Shown: positions 52,901-60,428 of the stretch, in pieces | How the letters are laid out: each line of letters begins with the position of its first letter | Position numbering within the stretch: position 1 is the first letter of the stretch | Source of the DNA: Corynebacterium sp. | GTDB taxonomy: Bacteria; Actinomycetota; Actinomycetes; Mycobacteriales; Mycobacteriaceae | DNA length: 64,000 bases | Direction of reading: 5' to 3' | Assembly (NCBI RefSeq): GCF_022712275.1 | Contig: NZ_JALAGU010000037.1 | Coordinates: forward strand, 43,564-107,563 | Notes under the pieces: generated by a model | Databases searched by the model: none | What the model was told of the DNA's origin: nothing | What the model saw: only the letters and a program-made list of their open reading frames with translations | Program-made: the position numbers and the translations under genes

Positions 52901-53088
52901 CTGACGGTGCGGCCGTCGATGACGCCGGAGGCGAGGTCGGGATCGGCGATGATCCAGACCACCAGGGCCGTGAACAGTGCGGCGAGCGGCCACCCGGCGT
53001 CCCGGTCGAGGAGACGGACCAGGGCGGGGACGAGGATCAGAGCCACGGTGAGGATGACAGGAATGAGGACGAGGCTCGTCAGGGTCAC
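49903..53088 (-). CDS. mrpA: Mrp Na+/H+ antiporter subunit A with fused MrpB domain
   Basis: 1,061 residues, the large NuoL-like subunit with ~20 membrane helices. FIAWELVSLASFFLIAR carries the conserved glutamate near residue 150, and KAAQFPFHAWLPEAMAAITPVSAFLHAAAVVKAGIYLLMR is the central signature. Residues from ~850 (SVLGRMVMWPMAVVLVIYS, GHQSPGGGFLAALILALG) are MrpB-like, so no separate mrpB gene is needed. A Pro/Ala/Glu-rich cytosolic tail follows. GTG 53088 starts the operon A(B)-C-D-E-F-G, which exchanges Na+ for H+ for pH and salt homeostasis. TACAGT near 53218 is a possible -10. Confidence 0.95.
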   Translation of the reverse strand: MTLTSLVLIPVILTVALILVPALVRLLDRDAGWPLAALFTALVVWIIADPDLASGVIDGRTVSWSTTWLPDVLPGGGDVSLALRLDGLSLFFVLLALVIGAAVFAYSARYLHRTTEDHGDGVMSFYVLMTAFMASVVLLFLADDVTVLFIAWELVSLASFFLIARAGRTGEPGAMRTLLLTFTGGLSLLVALGIAVATTGTTSLSGIIASDAWGEDAVRTGIVAALIALAGFSKAAQFPFHAWLPEAMAAITPVSAFLHAAAVVKAGIYLLMRFSGAFHEVTVWNLMLIISGMFTAVMAAVFAIQKPDLKKLTAYSTVSQLGWIVATIGVGTPVALAAAVVHTAAHALFKSSLFMIIGVIDHQAGSRDLRDLGVLWRKMPWTFSGAVVAAACMAGLPPTLGFVSKEGMLGAFEEAPVGTAGQIVLLTAAGIGAVATLLYSAKYVLGAFIDGRPLDSDNPDSPDGAERVPSPSTTPDDEVREASPVFWLPAVLPAFASIPAVCVLAFWDDPLDAVVSATGMTGADAHHSHLAFWHGWTVPLGITAAVIVVGVALLFARHRIFPAMERRHLLPFTGAGFISLSVQLANRWGRLANRPGNSLNPTRHLIWIFAMVLLLAGAAFLDEEGLHQLGSLPPRVDGIDQIGDLAGLAMVMLVVIAIISTRSRFGSVILVGIAGAAVSWIMLTLGAPDVALTNLMVEFVVTVFLMLIVRHQPRLYLREGENRAKFSIVSATIVGLIVFIGSWLLIGRHGRPELAMWYLENGPEESGANNIVASIIVEFRGFDTLGELCVLGMAGIVIAAVVNSVPRSPVPGYGPGSSSELFRRKGTTKFPDVHNVPELAPFYSRYLRSTYLNSVLGRMVMWPMAVVLVIYSAAVFWRGHQSPGGGFLAALILALGIVFWYLVQPASRTVGGKNLGYYIIGSGMLLALGTGLIGYLASDGAGFLTPIHGHIGSEHVTTSLVFDAGVYLAVIGTVIVVVNTLGGRNRPGADPSRTTKAAPVETGATAAQPAVYSVSETFGGSSVPLHPAAVRKAREAAEKAAAHEPSDTSGTADTTEKEKDQ

Positions 53089-53333
53089 GGTCGGAGGACC
53101 ACCTCACTGTGTCGGATTGTGTGCGTGTGTGGGTTCGCGCGACACCGACCGCAGGTCAGCACCGGTTGACGTGAACGCGATACACCTTGTGGGGCCGGCA
53201 GGCAACGGTTCTACTGTAACAGGCGACGGTCACCGGCTGCGCTGCAGGTCACGGGTGGTGATCGTCGAACACCTCACATTGGCTCCCGCCAGGGTGCTGC
53301 GCAGGTGGTCACAGAGGTCCTACCATCGGTCAC

Positions 53334-54161
53334 ATGATTTCCGACGAACTCCTCCTGCCGTCGATCGGCTTCGGTACCTACAAGCTCCGGGGCGATGCCG
53401 GGCGCGCCGCGGTCACCTCCGCGATCGAGAACGGCTACCGACTGATCGACTCCGCCTACAACTACGAGAACGAAGGCACCGTCGGTGCCGGTATCCGCGA
53501 CGCGGTGGCCGCCGGCACCGTCGACCGTGACGAGATCATCTACACCAGCAAACTCCCGGGGCGCTACCAGCACCGGGAGGACGCCCTGGCGACTGTCGAG
53601 GAAAGCGTGTGGCGATCGGGTATCGGCCCGGTCGACCTCTACCTCATCCACTGGCCGAATCCCGGCCAGGGGCTCTACGTCGAGGCGTGGAAGGCGCTGA
53701 TCGAGGCCCGTGACCGTGGCCTGGTCAAGCACATCGGCGTCTGCAACTTCCTGCCCGAGCACCTGGAGACCTTGGAACGCGAGACCGGGGAACTGCCCGT
53801 CGTCAACCAGATCGAGCTGCATCCCGAGTTCCCGCAGACCGAGGCACTGGCGTGGAACATCGACCACGGCATCATCACCGAGTCCTGGAGCCCGCTGAAC
53901 CGCGGCGAGGTACTGGACGCGGCCCCCGTGGTGGATGCGGCGGCCGCCCATGGTGCCACCCCCGGACAGGTTATCCTCGCGTGGCACCGGTCACGCGGTG
54001 CCGTGGCGATTCCGAAGGCGTCCTCGACCGCCCGGCAGCGGGAGAACCTGGAGTCTCTGCAGCTTGAACTCTCGGCGGACGAGGTTGCGGCGATCACCGG
54101 GCTGGGGCGCCCCGACGGACGACGCAAGGACCAGGACCCGGCGGTGTACGAGGAGTTCTGA
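53334..54161 (+). CDS. Aldo/keto reductase
   Basis: 275-residue NADPH-dependent carbonyl reductase of the prokaryotic AKR5-like type. It has IGFGTYKLRGD, the tetrad residues Asp39 and Tyr44 (RLIDSAYNYENE), Lys73 and the histidine in LYLIHWPNP. HIGVCNFLPEHL, VNQIELHPEF and AIPKASS (cofactor phosphate) are also present. TACCAT seven bases before the ATG indicates a leaderless mRNA. The substrate is unknown; 2,5-diketo-gluconate reductase-like and methylglyoxal-reducing roles are common annotations. Confidence 0.9.
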   Translation: MISDELLLPSIGFGTYKLRGDAGRAAVTSAIENGYRLIDSAYNYENEGTVGAGIRDAVAAGTVDRDEIIYTSKLPGRYQHREDALATVEESVWRSGIGPVDLYLIHWPNPGQGLYVEAWKALIEARDRGLVKHIGVCNFLPEHLETLERETGELPVVNQIELHPEFPQTEALAWNIDHGIITESWSPLNRGEVLDAAPVVDAAAAHGATPGQVILAWHRSRGAVAIPKASSTARQRENLESLQLELSADEVAAITGLGRPDGRRKDQDPAVYEEF

Positions 54162-54191
54162 ACCGGCATCAGGTGAGGTTATGCTCACGTC

Positions 54192-55241
54192 ATGACGTTC
54201 AACTCCCGTATTCTCCGTATTTCCGCCACTGTCGCGGCCACCGTGTCCGTCGCCCTGGCGTCCGCAGCCGTCGTGGCCGGCCCGGCGTCCGCCGCCCTGC
54301 CCACCGTCCCCGACTCGGTCTTCCCGCAGGTGACCGAGGACCCCGATGTGACCGTGACCTTCGAGGACGGCACACCCGTCGCTGAGAGCACCGTGGTGCA
54401 CCGCGGTGACGTCCTGCTGGTGCACGGTGAGGGCTTCTCTCCGGACGCCAACCGTGGCGGCTTCGTCATGCCGATCATCCCTGGCGTCCCCAACGGTGTG
54501 TACGTCCTCTACTCCGGCTTCGACGATGACTGGCGTCCGTCCGAGGGTGCGCCGGGCGAGGCACGCACCCACCCGCACGACCAGCTCGCCTGGGTGCTGC
54601 CGGACTCCTCCCTCAATGCCCTTCCGACCGCCCCGGACATGCGGACGCCTATCGCACGGGAATCCCAGCGCATGGAGACCGACGGCACCTTCACTGCCCG
54701 GATCGTCGTCGATCCGCCGGCGGAGACCCCCGGTGACAACTTCGGGGTCTACGTGTACCCCGCCGCCGGGTCGGTCAACGCCGCCGAGGAGATTTTCGTG
54801 CCGCTGAGCTTCTCCGCCGAACCGGGCGCGAATGCCCCGGTCGAGCCGACTCCGGACCTCATCCTGGACGCCGGGCTGCTGGCCACGGCCGCGGACACCG
54901 CCGGTGGCAAACTGGCTCCGCGCGACGGCGCTTCCCTGCTCGACGGTGACCGGGTGGCCTGGTCGCTGGACGCGGACGCCTCCACCGACGGTGTGGCCCG
55001 GTACCGCGGCACCGTCCACGCGACGGCGAAGTTCTCCATGGCCGATGTCGTGGTCAAGGACCCGTGGGTGGTCACCGGGGCAGACGGTACCCGGGTGCTC
55101 TCCGCCGAGATCTCCGACGGCTACAACTCCTCCGACGACTCGGTGACCCGCCGAGACCTGGGCACCCTGGTCGAGCGCGACGGCCGGACGGTCCTGACGC
55201 AGGGTCCGGTCGAGCTCGGCGGCGTGACTGTCGCAGAGTAG
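54192..55241 (+). CDS. Secreted protein, possibly HtaA-like
   Basis: 349 residues with a clear Sec signal peptide (SATVAATVSVALASAAVVAG) and a likely cut after ASA. There is no C-terminal membrane anchor or LPxTG, so it should be released or loosely held. The C-terminal ~130 residues (VARYRGTVHATAKFSMADVVVKDPWVV, then a strand-rich end) weakly recall corynebacterial HtaA heme-binding modules, but I cannot confirm the key residues. The middle part looks like an Ig-like secreted module. TATGCT six bases before the ATG predicts a leaderless mRNA; the aldo/keto reductase ends 30 bp before. Confidence 0.65.
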   Translation: MTFNSRILRISATVAATVSVALASAAVVAGPASAALPTVPDSVFPQVTEDPDVTVTFEDGTPVAESTVVHRGDVLLVHGEGFSPDANRGGFVMPIIPGVPNGVYVLYSGFDDDWRPSEGAPGEARTHPHDQLAWVLPDSSLNALPTAPDMRTPIARESQRMETDGTFTARIVVDPPAETPGDNFGVYVYPAAGSVNAAEEIFVPLSFSAEPGANAPVEPTPDLILDAGLLATAADTAGGKLAPRDGASLLDGDRVAWSLDADASTDGVARYRGTVHATAKFSMADVVVKDPWVVTGADGTRVLSAEISDGYNSSDDSVTRRDLGTLVERDGRTVLTQGPVELGGVTVAE

Positions 55242-55361
55242 ATCATCCCAGCTCCGGTGCTCCAGGGTGGTTCTGAACTGGACCCGTGAAGTTGGACTCG
55301 AGATCAACGAGACACTTCAGGAGAACCGGTCCCACACCAGGAGCGCCTGACCCGCACAATG

Positions 55362-55401
55362 AAAAACACCCTCCGACCCGTAGTGAAGGTCGGAGGGTGT
55401 T
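55362..55401 (-). terminator. Intrinsic terminator of tRNA-Pro
   Basis: AACACCCTCCGACC and GGTCGGAGGGTGTT form a perfect 14-bp stem around a nine-base loop. On the minus strand it is followed by TTTTT. It begins 10 bp after the tRNA 3' end. Confidence 0.9.
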
Positions 55402-55411
55402 CCTCTGGCTG

Positions 55412-55485
55412 TCGGGGTAGCGGGATTTGAACCCACGACCTCTTCGTCCCGAACGAAGCGCGCTGCCAAGCTGCGCCATACCCCG
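55412..55485 (-). tRNA. tRNA-Pro (anticodon CGG)
   Basis: The minus strand folds as a 74-nt cloverleaf. Acceptor CGGGGTA pairs with TACCCCG, the D stem is GCGC/GCGC, and the anticodon stem CTTCG/CGAAG has loop TTCGGGA (anticodon CGG, reading CCG). The T arm is GTGGG/CCCGC with TTCAAAT. The discriminator is A and CCA is not encoded. An intrinsic terminator follows. Confidence 0.96.
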
Positions 55486-55638
55486 GTCTGGAACGGCACG
55501 GTCACCATTCACATGGCGTCCCGTGTCGCAACGAGGACAAACTATAGGCGACCCGGCGGGGATCGCGCAAAGCGGCTGGTCAGGGCAATCGCCAGGCCCT
55601 TGGTCAGGGCGCTGTCCATACGCCTGGTGCGTCGGGTG

Positions 55639-56670
55639 TCACTCCGCCGGGCGCTCCACGACATGCACCAGCGTCGCCGAGGGGCGGCAGAAGACACGGA
55701 AGGGCACGTACTTCGACGTCCCCAGCCCGTTGGAGACGTGCAGTGCCATCCGCTCGGACCAGCGGGACAGCCCCGAGACCCGGGACCGGTCGATGCCGCA
55801 GTTCGTGATGATCGCCCGCCCGCCCGGCAGGCAGAGCTGCCCACCGTGGGTGTGACCGGACATCGCCAGCTGGTAGCCGTCGGCGGCGAACTGGTCGAGC
55901 ACCCGCGGCTCCGGGGAGTGGGCCAGGCCGATCGCCAGGTCGGCCTCCGGGTTCGGGCCACCACCGAGAGCGTCGTAGTCGTCGCGGTTGAGGTGCGGGT
56001 CATCGACTCCGCCGACAGCGAGTCGTAGACCGTCGACCGCGAAATCGGTGCGGTGGTGGGTGGCGTCCTGCCAGCCGTGCTCGAGGAAGGCGGCACGCAT
56101 GCCACGCCACGGCAGTTCGACCTCGCTCGGCGGGTTCTTCTTGCCGAGCAGGTAATTGAACGGGTTGACCGGGTGCGGCGCGTAGTAGTCGTTGCTGCCG
56201 AAGACGAACACGCCGGGACGCCGCAGCAGTGGCCCCAGGGCCCGCAGGACGCCCGGCACCGCCTGCTCTTCACCGAGGTTGTCGCCGGTGTTGACCACCA
56301 GGTCCGGGTCCAGCTGGTCGAGGGACGCCACCCACCGCTGTTTCAGCTTCTGGTGGTCCAGCATGTGCAGGTCGGAGACATGCAGGATCGTGAAGTCGTC
56401 GCGTCCGACCGGCCAGGCGTCCGCGTGGAAGCGCCGCAGCCGGTCGAAGGTACCCGGGGCGAGGACCGGGGCGGTCACCTCGTGGAGGATGAAGTCGCGG
56501 GTCCCCAGCAGTCCGCCGGCGGCGGTCAGTGCGCCGGTGGCGGCGACGACACCGCCGGCGGCGGTGGTCACGCGCGCCGCGGTGCGCAGAGTTGAACCCG
56601 GGGCGGAGGCCGGGGTGGATTTCCGGTCGGTTTTCCGGGCAGGACGGGGACGCAGGGGAGAAGTACTCAC
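55639..56670 (-). CDS. Calcineurin-like metallophosphoesterase, membrane-anchored
   Basis: 343 residues. One N-terminal hydrophobic segment (TTAAGGVVAATGALTAAGGLLG) anchors a metallophosphoesterase of the YkuE/YaeI type. The metal-binding blocks are all present: HVSDLHML, VVNTGDNLGE, FVFGSNDYYAP, IGLAHSPEP and MSGHTHGGQLCLP. Relatives hydrolyse lipid-linked or envelope phosphates. It starts nine bases after the class A PBP gene and is probably co-transcribed with it, which favours a cell-envelope role. Confidence 0.88.
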   Translation of the reverse strand: MSTSPLRPRPARKTDRKSTPASAPGSTLRTAARVTTAAGGVVAATGALTAAGGLLGTRDFILHEVTAPVLAPGTFDRLRRFHADAWPVGRDDFTILHVSDLHMLDHQKLKQRWVASLDQLDPDLVVNTGDNLGEEQAVPGVLRALGPLLRRPGVFVFGSNDYYAPHPVNPFNYLLGKKNPPSEVELPWRGMRAAFLEHGWQDATHHRTDFAVDGLRLAVGGVDDPHLNRDDYDALGGGPNPEADLAIGLAHSPEPRVLDQFAADGYQLAMSGHTHGGQLCLPGGRAIITNCGIDRSRVSGLSRWSERMALHVSNGLGTSKYVPFRVFCRPSATLVHVVERPAE

Positions 56671-56679
56671 CCGGCCAGT

Positions 56680-58770
56680 CTAACGACGGTCCCGCCCGTG
56701 CAGGTAGGACCTGTCGAGGTCCGGGAGCTTCCCGCCGCCGTAGCGGCCGGCGGACGCGGTGAGCGTCTGGAAGAAGGTCCGGGCCGGCTCATTGCCGCCG
56801 AAGAGATTGCCGGCCCCGCACTGACGCAGCGGGGAGGTGCACAGTTCCGCCACGGTGCCGCCGTCGTTGAAGGCGTAGGTCGCGCCGGCCAGTCCCGGGA
56901 TGAAGCCGAGGAAAGCGGCCGAGAGGTTGGACTCGGTGGTCCCGGTCTTCGCCGAGACCGGGTCGTTCCAGCCGGAGCTCTTTGCGGCGGTGGCTGCGGT
57001 GCCGTTGCCGGCGTCGTCGCCCATGCCGTTGGCCAGTGCGTTCGCGACCTTCTTGTCGAGGGCCTGTTCACAGTCCGCGGCATCCGGCGTGACGTCCTTG
57101 CCGTTCCGGTCGGTGACCTCGAGGACAGGCGTCGGCTCGCACCAGCGGCCGTTGTCGGCGAGGCTGGCGGAGACGTTGGCCAGTTCCAGGGGGTCGACGG
57201 CCAGCGGGCCGAGCACGAAGGAGCCCATGTTGGAGCCGGCGACGGCGTCCTGCACGGAGGTCTCGCCGTCGAAGCTGCCGGGCTCGGCGTAGGACCGCAG
57301 GCCGAGCTTCACCGCGAGATCGACCATCGAGGTCACGCCGACCTTCTGGGCGATGTCGACGAACGGCGTATTCGGACTGGTGGCCAGGGCCTCGCGCAGG
57401 GTCATGGAGGACTTGAAACTGCCGGCGTTCTCCACGCAGTACTTCCCGGGCGGGCAGCCCTCGGCGCCGCCGTCGCCCATGCCCTCGACCTCGATACGGG
57501 AGGGGACGCTGACCGTGTCGTCGAGGCCGAGGAGCCCTTCGTCGAGCGCGCGGGCGGCGGCGAAGAGCTTGAACACGGAGCCGGCACCGTTGCCGACCAT
57601 GGAGTGGGTCACCGGCAGCACGGTCTGGCGGGCGTCGGCGTCCAGCCCGTACACGCGGGAGGACGCCATGGCGACGACCTCGTGGGCGTCGTCGGTGGGC
57701 GCGATGTAGTTGGAGGAGACGGAGACGCCCTCGGCGTCCGATGCGGCCTGGCTGCGCGCCGAGGAGACGGCGGCCTCCTGGGTGGCGGGGTCGAGGGTGG
57801 TGCGGATCGTGTAGCCGCCCTGGCTGAGTTCCTCGATCGGAAGGTCGTGTTCGGCGAGGTATTCGAGGACGTAGTCGCAGAAGAAGCCGGAGTCGCCGGC
57901 GCTGATGCAGCCCGAGGGCTCGGTGGAAGGCTCCTCGGTCACCCCGAGGGGCTCAGCGGCGGCGGTGTCACGGTCGGCGGGGCTGAGGGCACCGGTGTCG
58001 ACCATGGCGTCGAGGACCGTGTTGCGGCGGGCGAGGGCGGCGTCCGGGTGCGTGTAGGGGTCGAGGTTGGTGGTGGACTGCACCATGCCCGCCAGCAGTG
58101 CGGACTGGGCGACGGTGAGGTCGGCGGCGGTGGTTCCGAAGTAGGTGCGTGCCGCGGTCTCGATGCCGTAGGCGCCGTTGCCGAAAGAGACGAGGTTGAG
58201 GTACCGGGCGAGGATCTCGTCCTTGGTGTAGTTGTTGTCGAGGTCGATGGCCAGCTTCATCTCGCGGAGCTTGCGGGCGGCGGAGGTCTCGGTGGCGGCG
58301 TCCCGCTCCTCGTCGTCGGTGGCCTCGATGAGCAGGAGGTAGTTCTTGATGTACTGCTGGTCGAGGGTGGACGCGCCCTGTTCGACGCCGCCGCTGGTGA
58401 GGTTGGCGACCAGGGCGCGCAGCGTGCCACGGACATCGACGCCGTCGTGGTCGTAGAAGCGGCGGTCCTCGATGGCGACGACGGCGTCCTTCACGTTCTG
58501 TGAGATCTTGTCGGACTCGACCTGGTAGCGGCGCTGGTCGTAGAGGCGGGCCAGGGGATTACCGTCGCGGTCGGTGACGGTCGAGACCAGGGGGAGGGAC
58601 GCGTTGGCGTCGATATCCCGGAAGTCCTCGTTGACGGTGTCGCTGGCTTCGCGGGTGACAAGCGTGGCGGCGCCGACGACGGGCAGCGCGGCGACGACGG
58701 TGAGCACGGCGATGAGCAGCACCGCGGTCAAAAGGCGGGGCAGCTGGGGGTTCTCGGCCGTTCCTGTCAT
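56680..58770 (-). CDS. pbp1a: Class A penicillin-binding protein (bifunctional PBP1)
   Basis: Polymerises and cross-links peptidoglycan outside the membrane. The 696 residues comprise an N-terminal membrane helix (LLTAVLLIAVLTVVAALPVV), a GT51 glycosyltransferase with Glu101 in AIEDRRFYDHDGVD and QGASTLDQQYIKN, and a transpeptidase with Ser398 in GAGSVFKLF, SPNTPF and Lys608 in SAKTGTTE. The C-terminus ends soon after the transpeptidase fold, without PASTA repeats. It is divergent from whcA across a 534-bp gap, the same neighbourhood as in C. glutamicum. An 11-bp repeat array lies 48 bp upstream of the start. Confidence 0.95.
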   Translation of the reverse strand: MTGTAENPQLPRLLTAVLLIAVLTVVAALPVVGAATLVTREASDTVNEDFRDIDANASLPLVSTVTDRDGNPLARLYDQRRYQVESDKISQNVKDAVVAIEDRRFYDHDGVDVRGTLRALVANLTSGGVEQGASTLDQQYIKNYLLLIEATDDEERDAATETSAARKLREMKLAIDLDNNYTKDEILARYLNLVSFGNGAYGIETAARTYFGTTAADLTVAQSALLAGMVQSTTNLDPYTHPDAALARRNTVLDAMVDTGALSPADRDTAAAEPLGVTEEPSTEPSGCISAGDSGFFCDYVLEYLAEHDLPIEELSQGGYTIRTTLDPATQEAAVSSARSQAASDAEGVSVSSNYIAPTDDAHEVVAMASSRVYGLDADARQTVLPVTHSMVGNGAGSVFKLFAAARALDEGLLGLDDTVSVPSRIEVEGMGDGGAEGCPPGKYCVENAGSFKSSMTLREALATSPNTPFVDIAQKVGVTSMVDLAVKLGLRSYAEPGSFDGETSVQDAVAGSNMGSFVLGPLAVDPLELANVSASLADNGRWCEPTPVLEVTDRNGKDVTPDAADCEQALDKKVANALANGMGDDAGNGTAATAAKSSGWNDPVSAKTGTTESNLSAAFLGFIPGLAGATYAFNDGGTVAELCTSPLRQCGAGNLFGGNEPARTFFQTLTASAGRYGGGKLPDLDRSYLHGRDRR

Positions 58771-58818
58771 GGGGCCACAATATCCGGCGGGACGCGGTTT
58801 CCCCGCGTTCCGGCGGTA

Positions 58819-58895
58819 CTGGACCGGTAAGAGGCCGGTGCTGGACCGGTGCTGGACCGGTGCTGGACCGGTGCTGGACCGGTGCTGGAACGGGT
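58819..58895. repeat. 11-bp tandem repeat upstream of the PBP gene
   Basis: Four exact copies of CTGGACCGGTG (58841-58884) are flanked by two degenerate copies on the left and one on the right. It lies in the gap between pbp1a and whcA, about 50 bp before the pbp1a start, so it may fall in its promoter or leader. Confidence 0.93.
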
Positions 58896-59034
58896 CCGGC
58901 GAAGCATCGGAGACGCGCTGTGCGATGTGACGGGGGTAGAGGTGGGGGTGAGCGCTCCGGGCGAATGCCCTGGAATCCGTGTGCGGTCGTCGTCACGTGC
59001 TGTAGGGGGACCACGGGGGGAGTGGGAGCGGGTT

Positions 59035-59050
59035 GTATCACCTCTGATAC
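59035..59050. promoter_or_regulatory. Inverted repeat in the pbp1a-whcA gap
   Basis: GTATCA-CCTC-TGATAC is a perfect 6-4-6 palindrome in an otherwise GC-rich 534-bp gap. It is followed by TAGTTC. It may be an operator for whcA or pbp1a. Apart from this, the tandem repeat and the promoter at 59199, I see nothing in the gap. Confidence 0.35.
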
Positions 59051-59198
59051 TAGTTCGGTGACCTGCGTGGATGATGGATTTCCGACCGGGGGTTTGACGA
59101 ACGCGCGGGAATGTGTGGTGGCGGTCACACAATCAGCGGCGGGGTCGGGCGGCGGCAGATGGGTGACCTGTCCCACAATTCGCACCGGTATGAGCCAT

Positions 59199-59228
59199 TA
59201 GACACTTCTAATTCTGTGTGAATACACT
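59199..59228 (+). promoter_or_regulatory. Predicted promoter of whcA
   Basis: TAGACA (59199-59204), 18-bp spacer, TACACT (59223-59228), about 75 bp before the start codon, in a local AT-rich stretch. Confidence 0.5.
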
Positions 59229-59304
59229 TACACCTAGTTTCCGATCGACCCGTCGCAGGAGGTTTTCCGCGGCGGTATCCCCGAAATCACTGGAGGACTC
59301 TCCG

Positions 59305-59685
59305 ATGACCACTTCACTCCGTCCCGTTGAGCGTGCAGATGCCACCGACACGGTCGTCCGCCGGGCAGCCGGTCAGGTCACGACCCGCGAGTCCTTCACC
59401 AACCGTGGTGAGTGGATCACCCAGGCGCACTGCCGCAACGTCGACCCGGAGGAGCTGTTCGTCCGAGGCGCCGCCCAGCGCAAGGCCGTCGCCATCTGCC
59501 GTCACTGCCCGGTCGTCCTGCAGTGCCGTGCCGACGCACTCGACAACAACGTCGAATTCGGTGTGTGGGGAGGCATGACCGAGCGTCAGCGCCGGGCCCT
59601 GCTCCGCAAGCACCCTGAGGTCACCAGCTGGGCCGACTTCTTCGCCGGTCAGCTCGCCTCCACCGCCGCACAGTCCGCGGAGTAG
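59305..59685 (+). CDS. whcA: WhiB-family iron-sulfur regulator, WhcA-like
   Basis: 126 residues from ATG 59305 (GGAGG at nine bases). Four cysteines (AHCRN; CRHCPVVLQC) hold a 4Fe-4S cluster. GVWGGMTERQRRALLRK is the WhiB G(V/I)WGG turn and basic DNA-contact region. The gene next to pbp1a in C. glutamicum is whcA, a negative regulator of the oxidative stress response and a WhiB4 relative. The N-terminal ~45 residues are variable. A longer frame from 59218 lies in the predicted leader and is not supported. Confidence 0.92.
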   Translation: MTTSLRPVERADATDTVVRRAAGQVTTRESFTNRGEWITQAHCRNVDPEELFVRGAAQRKAVAICRHCPVVLQCRADALDNNVEFGVWGGMTERQRRALLRKHPEVTSWADFFAGQLASTAAQSAE

Positions 59686-59709
59686 TTCCGGTGCAGTAGT
59701 CTGGCGCGC

Positions 59710-59862
59710 ATGACTACTTGGGAATACGCCACCGTTCCACTGCTCACCCACGCGACCAAGCAGATCCTCGACACCTGGGGGGAGGACGGCTGGGATCTCG
59801 TCACCGTACTGCCCGGCCCGACGGGAGAGCAGCACATCGCCTACATGAAGCGGGAGAAGTAG
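59710..59862 (+). CDS. DUF4177-like small protein (50 aa)
   Basis: ATG 59710 opens a 50-codon frame, MTTWEYATVPLLTHATKQIL to KREK, too short for usual ORF cut-offs. The WEYATVPL start, GEDGWDLVTVLPGP and AYMKRE end match small DUF4177-type proteins that, from memory, sit beside RidA genes in corynebacteria and mycobacteria. TAGTCT seven bases upstream of the ATG predicts a leaderless mRNA. The RidA gene starts two bases after the stop, so they are co-translated. The function is unknown. Confidence 0.85.
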   Translation: MTTWEYATVPLLTHATKQILDTWGEDGWDLVTVLPGPTGEQHIAYMKREK

Positions 59863-59864
59863 AC

Positions 59865-60335
59865 ATGGCCAGCAGCGTCTCCGCCCGCCTCGAAGAACTC
59901 GGCATCACCCTGCCGCCGGTCGCTGCCCCGGTCGCGGCCTATGTCCCGGCCCTGCGCAGTGGAGACCTGGTCTTCACCTCCGGTCAGCTGCCTTTCACTG
60001 ACGGTGAGCTCCCCGCCACCGGTTCCGTCGGCGACGGCGCCCCGGTTTCTGCGGACGATGCCAAGGCCTACGCCCGTACCGCCACGCTCAACGCTCTCGC
60101 TGCCATCGACTCCCTCGTCGGCATCGACAAGGTTGTCCAGGTCGTCAAGGTCGCCGGCTTCGTGGCGTCCGCGCCGGGCTTCGGCGGTCAGCCGGGCGTC
60201 GTCAACGGTGCATCCGAGCTGCTCGGTGAGGTCTTCGGTGACGCCGGTGCCCATGCCCGTAGTGCCGTCGGCGTCGCCGAGCTGCCGCTGGGGAGCCCGG
60301 TCGAGGTCGAGCTCATCGTCCGCGTCGCGGAGTAG
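59865..60335 (+). CDS. RidA/YjgF-family protein
   Basis: 156 residues, a trimeric enamine/imine deaminase-like fold. VFTSGQLPFTDGELPATGSVGD is the N-terminal block. ATLNALAAIDSLVGIDKVVQVVKVAGFVAS and GAHARSAVGVAELPLGSPVEVELIV form the core, and the Arg in HARSAVGV aligns with the substrate-binding arginine. Such proteins clear reactive imines from PLP enzymes. GGGAGAAG precedes the ATG, and the gene is coupled to the DUF4177-like gene. Confidence 0.9.
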   Translation: MASSVSARLEELGITLPPVAAPVAAYVPALRSGDLVFTSGQLPFTDGELPATGSVGDGAPVSADDAKAYARTATLNALAAIDSLVGIDKVVQVVKVAGFVASAPGFGGQPGVVNGASELLGEVFGDAGAHARSAVGVAELPLGSPVEVELIVRVAE

Positions 60336-60428
60336 GGGAGTCGCCGGGGGACCGTATCCTCTCGGATACCCCGGACCTACCCCCGTATCTCCGACAGTCG
60401 GTCCCTGATTCGACGTAGGATCGGGGGC

